From CAVZBW01 sp963778465 (lineage in GTDB: Bacteria; Actinomycetota; Acidimicrobiia; Acidimicrobiales; RAAP-2): a DNA stretch of 64,000 bases. The DNA is taken from contig CAVZUK010000003.1 in assembly GCA_963778465.1 (NCBI GenBank), positions 744,001-808,000 on the forward strand, in the 5' to 3' direction. Both the position numbers and the translations under genes were made by a program. Under the pieces are notes generated by a model. It saw only the letters and a program-made list of their open reading frames with translations. It did not search any database and had not been told where the DNA came from. This document shows, piece after piece, positions 26,605-33,661 of this stretch. How positions within the stretch are numbered: the first letter of the stretch is position 1; every line of letters starts with the position of its first letter.

Positions 26605-27311
26605 GCGAGGGGGCGACGCTCGTCGTGGGCGACGGGCCACCGGGGTTCCGGCTGGCCCGAGGGTTGACGGATCTCGGAGCGGCGGTCACGGTCCTCGTGG
26701 ACCCGGGCGCAGCGGGTGCGGCAGGAGAGGAGTGGTCGGGCCCGACCTCGCCGTGCGACCTCTCGTCGTCCTCGGCGGTGGACGCCTCGTTGCGGGCGGC
26801 CCTCGATCCGGGACCGCTCGAGGCGCTCGTGTGGGCGCGGGTGCCGGTGGCCCCGGAGGACGTCGGTGAGCTCGCATCGCTCGGAGAGAAGGACTGGGAG
26901 CGCCTCGCCGAGGATCCCATCACCGAATTCCTGCACCTGCTCCAGGGAGCGTCGACCCATCTCTCGCCGGGGAGCAGCGTGGCGTTGGTCGCACCGAGCC
27001 TCGTGCTCGTCGGTGCGCCCCACGTCGTCGCCTGGACCGCCGCCGCGGAGGGACAGCGGTCCCTGCTGCGCGTGGCCGCCCGCCGTTGGGGGGGCCGCGG
27101 CGTGAGCCTCAACTGCGTGGCGGTCCCCGCCCACGTCCTCTGCGGCGCCCCGGCACCGCTCGACCGGGCCGGAGGCCCCCCGCCCTCGTTGGGCCGGCCA
27201 CCGACGATCGACGGGGAGGTGGCGGCGGTCGTCGCCCACCTCGCCTCGATGACCGGATCGGTCACGGGCGCCACGGTTGCCGTCGACGGCGGCTCGTGGA
27301 TGACCCCATGA
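26601..27311 (+). CDS. Degenerate SDR-like protein
   Basis: A 236-residue protein with SDR architecture but without the usual active-site residues. The cofactor turn reads VVGDGPPGFRLARGL instead of TGGxxGIG. The catalytic Tyr-x3-Lys region reads WTAAAEGQRSLLR. The C-terminal GATVAVDGGSWMTP is a normal SDR ending. Its start GTG overlaps the cupin stop (GTGA), and its stop overlaps the start of an intact SDR (ATGA). I infer a non-catalytic partner of that SDR, comparable in principle to the BbsC subunit of BbsCD. A simple decayed duplicate is also possible. Confidence 0.7.
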   Translation: MSEGATLVVGDGPPGFRLARGLTDLGAAVTVLVDPGAAGAAGEEWSGPTSPCDLSSSSAVDASLRAALDPGPLEALVWARVPVAPEDVGELASLGEKDWERLAEDPITEFLHLLQGASTHLSPGSSVALVAPSLVLVGAPHVVAWTAAAEGQRSLLRVAARRWGGRGVSLNCVAVPAHVLCGAPAPLDRAGGPPPSLGRPPTIDGEVAAVVAHLASMTGSVTGATVAVDGGSWMTP

Positions 27312-28081
27312 GCCGCCCAACCGTCGACCTCGACGGCAAGAGGATCCTCGTGACCGGTGGCGGCGCGGGACTCGGCCGTGGCCTCTGCGTGCATTTCGGG
27401 TCGGCCGGCGCCCGCGTCGTCGTGACCGGACGAGGGCCCAACGTGGAGGAGACCGTGGCCGCCATCCGGGAGGCCGGGGGAGAGGCGCTGTCTGCTCGCT
27501 GTGACGCCACCCGGGCGAGCGACGTCGAGGGCGCGGTCGCCCTGGCCGTCGATCGGTTGGGCGGTCTCGACGCGATGGTCCACAACGCGACCAGCCGGAG
27601 CTCGAGCATCGTCTCGAGCATCGAGGACCTGACCGAGGACGCCTGGCGCGATCATCTCGCGGTCTCGGTGCGCGCCGGCTACCTCTGCGCCCGCGCCGCG
27701 CTGCCCCACCTCGAACAGAGCCGGGGGGCGCTCGTGCTCATGACGTCCCCCGCAGCCATGGAGGGTTCGGCGACGCTGCCCGGCTACGCCGCCGTCAAGG
27801 GTGCGCTCCGCGGCATGACCAAATCGCTGGCCCTCGAATGGGGTCCCCGGGGGGTCCGGGTGGTCGCGGTCTCCCCGCTGGCCCGCACCCCGGCGCTGGA
27901 CAATGCCTTCATCGAGAACCCCGAGCTCGAGGGTCGCCTCGAGGCCCTCGTGCCGCTCGGCTGGATCGGCGAGCCGGAGCCCGACGTGGCGCCGGTGGTC
28001 GCCTGGATCGTCTCCGACGGGGGTCGTTACGTCACCGGTCAGACCGTGGTCGTCGACGGCGGCCGGTTCACGGGACTGTGA
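27308..28081 (+). CDS. Short-chain dehydrogenase/reductase
   Basis: A 257-residue SDR with an intact cofactor motif (VTGGGAGLG, residues 16-24), an active site YAAVKGALRGMTKSLALEWG (Tyr-x3-Lys), a serine in LMTSPAA and the C-terminal GQTVVVDGGRF. HNATS replaces the usual NNAG. The ATG at 27308 overlaps the previous stop and its own stop overlaps the next ATG, so it is tightly coupled with the degenerate SDR before it and the LLM enzyme after it. The substrate is unknown. Confidence 0.88.
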   Translation: MSRPTVDLDGKRILVTGGGAGLGRGLCVHFGSAGARVVVTGRGPNVEETVAAIREAGGEALSARCDATRASDVEGAVALAVDRLGGLDAMVHNATSRSSSIVSSIEDLTEDAWRDHLAVSVRAGYLCARAALPHLEQSRGALVLMTSPAAMEGSATLPGYAAVKGALRGMTKSLALEWGPRGVRVVAVSPLARTPALDNAFIENPELEGRLEALVPLGWIGEPEPDVAPVVAWIVSDGGRYVTGQTVVVDGGRFTGL

Positions 28082-29079
28082 TGACCGCGGACCGGCACCA
28101 AGCCGCCGGCGTCCGGCCGCCCCTGTCGAACGGCTCCGTGTCGTTGCGCCTGTACCCGACCGACGTCCCCGACGGGCCCGCCGCGGCGACCGCGGTGGTC
28201 GACGAGCTCGTGTTACAGGCCAGGTTGGCCGAGGCAGCGGGGTTCGACGGCACCATGACCAGCGAGCACCACGCGGGATGGAGCGGCTACCTGCCCAACC
28301 CCATACAGGTGGCGGGGTGGGTCCTCGAGGAGACGAGCGCCAGCTGGGCCGCCGCTTGTCCGCTCCTCCTCCCGTTGCGGCCCGTGGCGATCGTGGCAGA
28401 GGAGGTCGCCTGGCAGGCCGCCCGATTCCCCGGACGGGTGGGAGTGGGCGTCGCCGCAGGGTCCGTGCTCGAGGACTTCGAGGTCGTCGGGAGCACGCTC
28501 GAGGGGATGACCCAGCGATTCTCCGACGCACTCGCCCATCTGGCGAACCTGCTCGCCGGCCGGGTGCCGGAGGGCCGGATCGAGGAGTTATTGCACCAGG
28601 ACCGCGCTATCCAGCAGTGCGCGGGCAGCCCCGTGCCCGTGGTGAGTGCCGCCATGAGCCCGACCGCCTGCCGGAGGGCGGCCCGCGCGCAGGTCGGTCT
28701 CCTCTTCGACTCCCTGTCGACCACCGACCGCGTCCGGGAGCTCGTCGACGCCTATCGAGGTGCCGGCGGAGTCGGACCGGCCATCCTCGTCCGGAGGGCG
28801 TGGGTCGGGCCTCCACCGGTGCGGGAGGCCGACCGTCAGGTGGCCTTCTACCGCAGCTACGCCGGCGCGGCGGCGCAGGCCCATTTCGGCGGCAACGAGA
28901 TGATCAATGCGGACGACGCCGGGTCGGTGGCCGAGGGGCTCCTCGCAGCCATGCGGGCGGCGGGCGCAGACGCCCTCAACCTCCGGGTCCACATGCCGGG
29001 GCTGGCGCCCGAGGCCGTCCGGGGCCAGATCGAGGCGCTCGGCGACGTGGTGACCCTGCTCCGCGGGTCGATCGGATGA
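28081..29079 (+). CDS. LLM class (luciferase-like) flavin-dependent oxidoreductase
   Basis: A 332-residue bacterial luciferase-like TIM-barrel protein. ARLAEAAGFDGTMTSEHHAGWSGYLPNP is the typical beginning of these F420- or FMN-dependent enzymes, followed by PLRPVAIVAEEVAWQAARFPGRVGVGVAAG. In actinobacteria most such proteins use F420, but the cofactor cannot be read from sequence by eye. It is the last gene of the MarR-associated operon, starting by overlap with the preceding stop. Confidence 0.85.
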   Translation: MTADRHQAAGVRPPLSNGSVSLRLYPTDVPDGPAAATAVVDELVLQARLAEAAGFDGTMTSEHHAGWSGYLPNPIQVAGWVLEETSASWAAACPLLLPLRPVAIVAEEVAWQAARFPGRVGVGVAAGSVLEDFEVVGSTLEGMTQRFSDALAHLANLLAGRVPEGRIEELLHQDRAIQQCAGSPVPVVSAAMSPTACRRAARAQVGLLFDSLSTTDRVRELVDAYRGAGGVGPAILVRRAWVGPPPVREADRQVAFYRSYAGAAAQAHFGGNEMINADDAGSVAEGLLAAMRAAGADALNLRVHMPGLAPEAVRGQIEALGDVVTLLRGSIG

Positions 29080-29101
29080 GCCCCGGGGTCGGGGAGCCGG
29101 G

Positions 29102-29827
29102 TCAGGCCCCGACCGGCGCGAGCTCGGCCGCCTTGCCATCGGCCGCCTTGCCCTCGATGGCCTTGCCCTCGATGGCCTTGCCCTCGGGCGCGGCAAGGAC
29201 GTCCGCCGCCACCCCGCGACGAGGAGCGATGATCTCGTCGATCAGGCCGTAGTCGAGCGCCTCGGCAGCCGTCATGAAGTAGTCCCGGTCGATGTCCCGC
29301 TCGACCTGATCGAGGGCTCGGCCGGAGTGGTGAGAGATGATCTGGGCCATCCGGCGGGTCGTCGCCAGCACCTCCCGGAGCTGGATCTCCATGTCCCTCG
29401 GTGCTCCTCCTGTGCCCGCAGATCCCTGATGGATCATGATCTTGGCGCTGGGCAGCGCCAAGCGCTTCCCGGGCGCCCCACCCGAGAGGACCATGGCGGC
29501 CGCCGACATGCCCATCCCCACGCAGATGGTCGAGACCTCGGGCTGCACATGCTGCATCACGTCGTAGATGGCCATCCCGGCGTAGGCCATGCCGCCCGGC
29601 GAGTTGATGTAGAGGTGAATGTCCTTTCTCGGGTCCTCGGACTCGAGGTAGAGGATCTGGGCGACGATGAGATTGGCGATCTGGTCGTCGATCGGCTGCC
29701 CGAGGAAGACGATGCGCTCCTTCAAGAGGAGCGAGTAGATGTCGAAGGCTCGCTCGCCGCGCGACGTCTGGTCCAAGACGGTCGGGATGATGGTGAGGTG
29801 GGCGGGGATGAAGCTCGATGCCGGCAT
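29102..29827 (-). CDS. clpP: ATP-dependent Clp protease proteolytic subunit
   Basis: A 241-residue serine peptidase of the ClpP family with all catalytic residues: Ser108 (VGMGMSAAA), His133 (IMIHQGS) and Asp182 (DRDYFM). The substrate strand INSPGG and the N-terminal PTVLDQTSRGERAFDIYSLLLKERIVFLG are typical. It would form barrels that degrade proteins fed by ClpX/ClpC; neither is encoded here. The C terminus is about 30 residues longer than usual and consists of repeated GKA[IA][ED] units (see 29125-29184). It stands alone and divergent from an XRE gene and an inactive ClpP paralogue. Confidence 0.93.
   Translation of the reverse strand: MPASSFIPAHLTIIPTVLDQTSRGERAFDIYSLLLKERIVFLGQPIDDQIANLIVAQILYLESEDPRKDIHLYINSPGGMAYAGMAIYDVMQHVQPEVSTICVGMGMSAAAMVLSGGAPGKRLALPSAKIMIHQGSAGTGGAPRDMEIQLREVLATTRRMAQIISHHSGRALDQVERDIDRDYFMTAAEALDYGLIDEIIAPRRGVAADVLAAPEGKAIEGKAIEGKAADGKAAELAPVGA
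29125..29184 (-). repeat. Four 15-base tandem repeats in the 3' end of clpP
   Basis: Four consecutive 15-base units, two of them identical (cgatggccttgccct at 29155-29169 and 29170-29184), encode the C-terminal GKA-rich tail of ClpP in frame. The tail lies beyond the conserved fold, so copy number can vary without frameshift. Confidence 0.85.
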
Positions 29828-29902
29828 GCGACCTCCGGTGATCTCGTGGGCGGACCCTTGGGGACGGGAATCTGGTCCTGTCCCACTCCTGCAGCTCGTG
29901 GC

Positions 29903-29934
29903 TATCTCGTAGAGAGTATCTCAATTAAGAGATA
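29903..29934. promoter_or_regulatory. AT-rich inverted repeat, likely operator of the XRE/ClpP-like pair
   Basis: TATCTC (29917-29922) and GAGATA (29929-29934) form a perfect six-base inverted repeat around AATTAA. A further TATCTC copy lies at 29903-29908. The stretch is strikingly AT-rich for this genome and sits between the divergent clpP and XRE starts, so it may bind the XRE protein and carry promoter elements for either side. Confidence 0.6.
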
Positions 29935-29962
29935 TCAAATACGGTAACGTGGGCGCCAGACG

Positions 29963-30286
29963 ATGCCGACAGGTCACGGCCCGAGCCGATCCGGGGACGC
30001 CGAGGGCACGGGCGCCTCAGCCGGGGCCCCGTCCAGGGCCCGCCGGCACCCGACGCCGTTTCCCGGTTTCCGCGAGATGGCGCAACGCCGGGTCCTCGCC
30101 CGCGAGCTCGTGCAGTGCCGCATCGACCTGGGCCTTTCCCAGACGGAGGTCGCGGCCCGGATGGGCACGTCGCAGTCCGCGGTGGCCCGGATCGAGTCCG
30201 GGGAGGCGGACGTGCGGCTCTCCACCCTCGAGCGCTACGCGTCGGCGCTCGACCGCAGGATCAGCTGGAGGCTCGAGGAGTCGTGA
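29963..30286 (+). CDS. XRE family helix-turn-helix protein
   Basis: A short regulator with a Cro/CI-type HTH: ARELVQCRIDLGLSQTEVAARMGTSQSAVARIESGEADVRLSTLERYASALDRRISW. From the ATG at 29963 it has 107 residues, but the first 38 are low-complexity and the ATG at 30077 (MAQRRVL) is an alternative giving about 69. This size and layout resemble HigA-type antitoxins, but no toxin gene is adjacent. Its stop overlaps the start of the ClpP-like gene (TGATG), so the pair is co-expressed. Confidence 0.8.
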   Translation: MPTGHGPSRSGDAEGTGASAGAPSRARRHPTPFPGFREMAQRRVLARELVQCRIDLGLSQTEVAARMGTSQSAVARIESGEADVRLSTLERYASALDRRISWRLEES

Positions 30287-30831
30287 TGTCCGCCCGGCCC
30301 GACGATCTGCGACGGCATCTGCTCGAGCGACGCATCGTCCTCGTGAGTGGGGTGATCGACGATGCTTCGGCCGCCCGGGTGGCCGCCGAGCTCATGACCC
30401 TCGACGCCACCGGCGACCAGGCGCTGGTGCTCCAGCTGCAGGGAGTGGACGCGGGCTACGGGCCGGCGTTCTCCCTGATGGACACGATCGACCTGCTGGG
30501 GGTGCCCGTGCTGGCGAGGTGCACCGGCGTAGTGGCCGGCGCCGCCGTCGGGATCGTCGCGGTGTCGCATCACCGCTGGGCGACGGAGCACTGCTCGTTT
30601 CGTCTCGGTGACCCTCCGACCTCGGCGCAGGGCACGTTCGCAGAGCTCGAGCGTTGGGCCGAGCAGCTCGGTCGGCTGCGAGCCCGGTTCGTCGACCGGC
30701 TGTCCCGAGCCGCCGGCATGGATGCCGGGGACCTTGGGGCCCACCTGGCCTCCGGCCGGATCCTCGACCCCGACGAGGCGCGCCAAGCGGGCCTCGTCGA
30801 TCAGGTCGGGGGCATCCCGCCGCAACCCTGA
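30286..30831 (+). CDS. ClpP-like protein lacking the catalytic Ser and His
   Basis: A 181-residue protein that aligns with ClpP across its fold: ERRIVLVSGVIDDASAARVAAELMTLD, then LLGVPVLARCTGVVAGAAVGIVAV, then ILDPDEARQAGLVDQV. The catalytic serine position is glycine (residue 85 in VVAGAAV), the histidine position is leucine (near 107, FRLGDPP) and the GG substrate strand is lost. Inactive ClpP relatives such as ClpR are known in cyanobacteria and plastids as structural subunits. Here the overlap with an XRE gene and the proximity of an active clpP suggest a regulatory or structural role; this is inference. Confidence 0.78.
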   Translation: MSARPDDLRRHLLERRIVLVSGVIDDASAARVAAELMTLDATGDQALVLQLQGVDAGYGPAFSLMDTIDLLGVPVLARCTGVVAGAAVGIVAVSHHRWATEHCSFRLGDPPTSAQGTFAELERWAEQLGRLRARFVDRLSRAAGMDAGDLGAHLASGRILDPDEARQAGLVDQVGGIPPQP

Positions 30832-30835
30832 CCTG

Positions 30836-30860
30836 ACCTGACGGCGGAGTCCGGTCAGGT
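30836..30860. terminator. Hairpin between convergent genes
   Basis: ACCTGAC (30836-30842) and GTCAGGT (30854-30860) form a seven-pair stem with an 11-base loop, just after the stop of the ClpP-like gene and overlapping the stop of the convergent gene. It may serve both directions. The adjacent tandem CCTGA repeats weaken the case. Confidence 0.4.
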
Positions 30861-31946
30861 GATGCTGGCGGGGTCCACCCCCGTGCCGCCGGCCGCGCTG
30901 CTCGCGTAGGCGGCCAGTGCGAAGCGGAGCACGTCCACCGCCTCTTCGCCGCTCCACAAGAGGGGCCCCTCTCCGGTGCGGAGCCAGCGGAGCCAGTGGC
31001 GGCCCGAGTCACGGAAGCTGCTCGCCCAGTCGTCGTCGAGCGCGTGGTAGCCGCGCATCTCGCCGTCGACGTAGACCTCGAGGCTGGGCTCCTGGATGCC
31101 CCGGCCGGTGCATCGGTTGACCCGGGCGTAGCCCTTGCGGCCGGTCACCTCCCAGCGCTCGTCGTTGGTGTAGTAGTCGGAGCGGAGGTAGAGATCGATC
31201 GCCACGGTGATGTCCCAGACGCCGCGGACGCCGTTGGCGTGCTGCCAGACGATCGTGGTCGGGGCGTCGATCTCGACGCCGGGCACGACCGGTGTGCCGC
31301 CGATCCAGGCCCGCACCTCGGTGATCGGGCCGAAGAGCCAGATCGCCGTGGCCAACTTGTGCCAACCGTCGTCGAAGACGAGGATGCCGCGGCCCCGGGT
31401 CATTTGCTCGAACTGCCAGCGGTAGGAGCTCTCCGGCACCTCCCAGCCGCCCCTCCCGCTCCCCACCATCTTCATGTGGTAGCCGCTCGGTGCGCCGATC
31501 TCTCCCGACTCGACGACCTCCTTCAACTTGCGCAGGGGCGAATAGAAGATGTAGTTCTCCATCACCCGCAGGACCCGATCGTTGTCCTCCGCCGCCTCGA
31601 GCATGCGCCGGGCACCCTCGAGGTCGTTGCACATCGGCTTTTGCAGGTTGACGTGCCAACCGTTCTGCAAGAGCTCGATCACGCCGTCGACGTGCAGGGG
31701 GACCGGGAGGAGGGCCTCGACGGCGTCCACCTCGAGCCCGCTCTTGGCCAGGTCCGAGGTCGACTCGAAGGTCCTCGCCTCGGGCCAGTCGGCCTGCCGC
31801 TGCTCTCGACGCTCCTCGCTCGGGTCCACCAGCGCCACGACCTCGACGTCGGGATTGTCCAGGTAGGCCCGCACGTTCAGGTCGTAGATGCGCCCCAGCC
31901 CCACGAAGGCGGCGCGGACGGGGCGGTCGTAGGGGGTGAAGGTCAT
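30855..31946 (-). CDS. Gfo/Idh/MocA family oxidoreductase
   Basis: A 363-residue NAD(P)-dependent dehydrogenase-like protein. The Rossmann domain begins RAAFVGLGRIYDLNVRAYLDNPDVEVVALVD, and the conserved lysine appears in HVNLQKPMCNDLEGARRMLEAAE, in the place of the usual EKP. The second domain (about 130-350) has the expected beta-sheet with FDDGWHKLATAIWLFG. The substrate is unknown; relatives act on sugars, inositols or sugar-like compounds. Its ATG overlaps the stop of the upstream VOC gene (ATGA). It ends a three-gene operon with two VOC proteins. Confidence 0.87.
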   Translation of the reverse strand: MTFTPYDRPVRAAFVGLGRIYDLNVRAYLDNPDVEVVALVDPSEERREQRQADWPEARTFESTSDLAKSGLEVDAVEALLPVPLHVDGVIELLQNGWHVNLQKPMCNDLEGARRMLEAAEDNDRVLRVMENYIFYSPLRKLKEVVESGEIGAPSGYHMKMVGSGRGGWEVPESSYRWQFEQMTRGRGILVFDDGWHKLATAIWLFGPITEVRAWIGGTPVVPGVEIDAPTTIVWQHANGVRGVWDITVAIDLYLRSDYYTNDERWEVTGRKGYARVNRCTGRGIQEPSLEVYVDGEMRGYHALDDDWASSFRDSGRHWLRWLRTGEGPLLWSGEEAVDVLRFALAAYASSAAGGTGVDPASIT

Positions 31947-32320
31947 CGAGTCGCGGTCTCCTGCTGTAGTTCGATGGTGTTGCCGGCGGGGTCGGTGATC
32001 CAGATCTGCACGGTGCCCTGGCCCTGGACGTCGCGCTCGTAGTCGATGCCCTTGGCCTCGAGCTCGGAGATGGCCCCGTCGAGGTCTTCGACGGCCACGC
32101 AGAAGTGGTGGCCGGTCGGGTCGATGCCCGGGCCTCTCGAGGGTGCGCCCACCAGGTGCAGCTGCTGGTTGCCCACGGTGTGCCAGTGTCCGGGGATCCC
32201 GGGGATCTCGGGCCTGTTGGCGTCGTCGAGGCCCAGCAGCTTCCCGTAGAAGCCGATCATGTCGTCGAGCGACGTCCCGTTGGTGTTGACGGAGACGTGG
32301 TGGAAACGCGTCACCTTCAT
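31943..32320 (-). CDS. VOC family (glyoxalase/dioxygenase fold) protein
   Basis: A 125-residue vicinal-oxygen-chelate protein. FHHVSVNTNGTSLDDMIGFYGKLLGL opens the fold, HHFCVAVEDLDGAISELEAKG is the second half and the metal-ligand Glu is in DPAGNTIELQQ. Glyoxalase, dioxygenase and resistance proteins share this fold, so the reaction is open. Start and stop overlap the neighbouring genes by four bases each, so it is translated together with the second VOC protein and the oxidoreductase. Confidence 0.85.
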   Translation of the reverse strand: MKVTRFHHVSVNTNGTSLDDMIGFYGKLLGLDDANRPEIPGIPGHWHTVGNQQLHLVGAPSRGPGIDPTGHHFCVAVEDLDGAISELEAKGIDYERDVQGQGTVQIWITDPAGNTIELQQETATR

Positions 32321-32718
32321 GGTCGCGCCCCCTCGCTTCGGCGCGGCGGTTCGAGCTGCTCCATGAATTCCAACCTGATCCCTCCCGGTGCCGTCACGAA
32401 GGCGATGCGACGCTTGCCAAAGGCGCCCTCGACGACACCGGGGCCCCACACCACGTCGTGGCCTTGGAGCTGCGCGTCGAGGTCGTCGGTAAAGAGTGCG
32501 GGATGCAAGAACCCCTCCGGAGGCAGCTCCAGGCGATCCTCGTAGAGGGCCCGCGTAAAGAGGGTGATCATCACGGGTCCGAGGTACACGTCGGCCCGCT
32601 CGCCCCCGTTCCATTCCATCCGGTCTCGCACCTCGCCGCCGGCCGCCGCGTAGAAGGCGCAGGCGGCGTCGAGATCGGACACTTTGACTGCCAGGTTCGC
32701 CAATCCGGTGACCGCCAC
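32317..32718 (-). CDS. VOC family protein
   Basis: A 133-residue protein with the VOC pattern: GLANLAVKVSDLDAACAFYAAAGGEV at the N terminus, and TAPGGIRLEFMEQL near the C terminus with the ligand Glu. HPALFTDDLDAQLQGHDVVWGPGVVEGAFGKRR lies between. It is likely a paralogue or partner of the next VOC gene, since these folds often pair. It is the first gene of the VOC-VOC-oxidoreductase operon. Confidence 0.83.
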   Translation of the reverse strand: MAVTGLANLAVKVSDLDAACAFYAAAGGEVRDRMEWNGGERADVYLGPVMITLFTRALYEDRLELPPEGFLHPALFTDDLDAQLQGHDVVWGPGVVEGAFGKRRIAFVTAPGGIRLEFMEQLEPPRRSEGARP

Positions 32719-32727
32719 GGCCCGACA

Positions 32728-33435
32728 CTATGTGATCGCGGCGAGGTCCTCAGACGGACGGGACGGGCCTAACGCGACGAGGGGCGCCGGAGGCCGTCGC
32801 AGACCACGGTCACCATCCGCGCGGCAGGTGGCCTCGGGCAGGTCCGAGTGCTCCGCGGCGTGACACGCGCCGATGATGAGGCCGACGACCTCGTCGGCGC
32901 AGACGTCGTCACGAATGGCACCGGCCGCGATGGCGCGCTCGAGCATCCGCTGCAGGTGGCCCTTGAGCTCCTCGACCTGCTCGGCGCACCGGGCCTTGAA
33001 GTCGATGCCGGCCGCGTCGATCGCGTCCATGAGGTCGCGCTTGTTGGACACCTGACCCGCGAAGAGGCTGACGAAGGCGAAGAAGGCCTCCTCGGGATCC
33101 GGGTCCTCTGCGTGAGCTCTCGCCATCTCGATCAGCTCTTCGAGCTTGGACCGGACGATCGCCTCGAACAGCGCCTCCTTGGTCGGGAAGTGCCGGTAGA
33201 GGGTGCCGACACCCACGCAGGCGCGCTCTGCCACGGTGTCGATGGGAACCGAGACGCCCTCGGCGGCAAAGACCTCCTCGGCCGCCTCCAGGATCCGCTG
33301 GCGGTTCTTGATGGCGTCCGCCCGCCTCGGTCGGGCCTCCCCGCAGTCGGCGATGCTCGCAGCGCCGGCCGGCAGGGCCTCGGACACCCCGATCTGCGCC
33401 GTGGGCAGCTCCACCGACGCAGGGGCGTCAGTCAC
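32728..33435 (-). CDS. TetR/AcrR family regulator, C terminus frameshifted
   Basis: The HTH (RILEAAEEVFAAEGVSVPIDTVAERACVGVGTLYRHFPTKEALFEAI) is a standard TetR domain; the rest is the ligand-binding helical domain. As sequenced the frame ends at 32728 with an atypical tail. In another frame, beginning near 32825, the DNA encodes RMVTVVCDGLRRPSSR and a stop at 32769, which is how this TetR subgroup normally ends, so an indel in CCGCGCGG (about 32816-32826) is likely. I chose the GTG at 33435 because GGAGGGGG precedes it; longer starts at 33450-33486 would run into the palindromic operator. It is divergent from the DHA2 exporter and probably represses it. Confidence 0.8.
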   Translation of the reverse strand: MTDAPASVELPTAQIGVSEALPAGAASIADCGEARPRRADAIKNRQRILEAAEEVFAAEGVSVPIDTVAERACVGVGTLYRHFPTKEALFEAIVRSKLEELIEMARAHAEDPDPEEAFFAFVSLFAGQVSNKRDLMDAIDAAGIDFKARCAEQVEELKGHLQRMLERAIAAGAIRDDVCADEVVGLIIGACHAAEHSDLPEATCRADGDRGLRRPPAPLVALGPSRPSEDLAAIT

Positions 33436-33479
33436 AGCGTCCCCCTCCATGGCCAACAGCATGAGCGCAAAGTGCCCCC

Positions 33480-33510
33480 TTGACAACCGGAACGTGCGTT
33501 CCGGTATAGT
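33480..33510 (+). promoter_or_regulatory. Promoter of the exporter gene with embedded TetR-type operator
   Basis: TTGACA (33480-33485) and TATAGT (33505-33510) are separated by 19 bases that consist almost wholly of the palindrome CCGGAACGTGCGTTCCGG (33487-33504; arms of eight). A third half-site, CCGGAAC, follows near 33520. Binding of the divergent TetR protein here would block the promoter. Confidence 0.75.
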
Positions 33511-33661
33511 AGATCAAAACCGGAACCCGGACTCCGATTCTAGGCGGCCCCGCCCCCGGCGGTTCGCCCGGGTCGGATAGGGGCTCCGGCGGCTCGAGGC
33601 GATCGGACAACCGGCGCCCGACCAGGGCCGATGCCATCTAGTCCCAGAGGAGGTCGAGCAC

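Noticed and set aside
29963..30831. HigBA-type toxin-antitoxin module
   Set aside because: The XRE partner is a ClpP-fold protein, not a RelE/HigB toxin.
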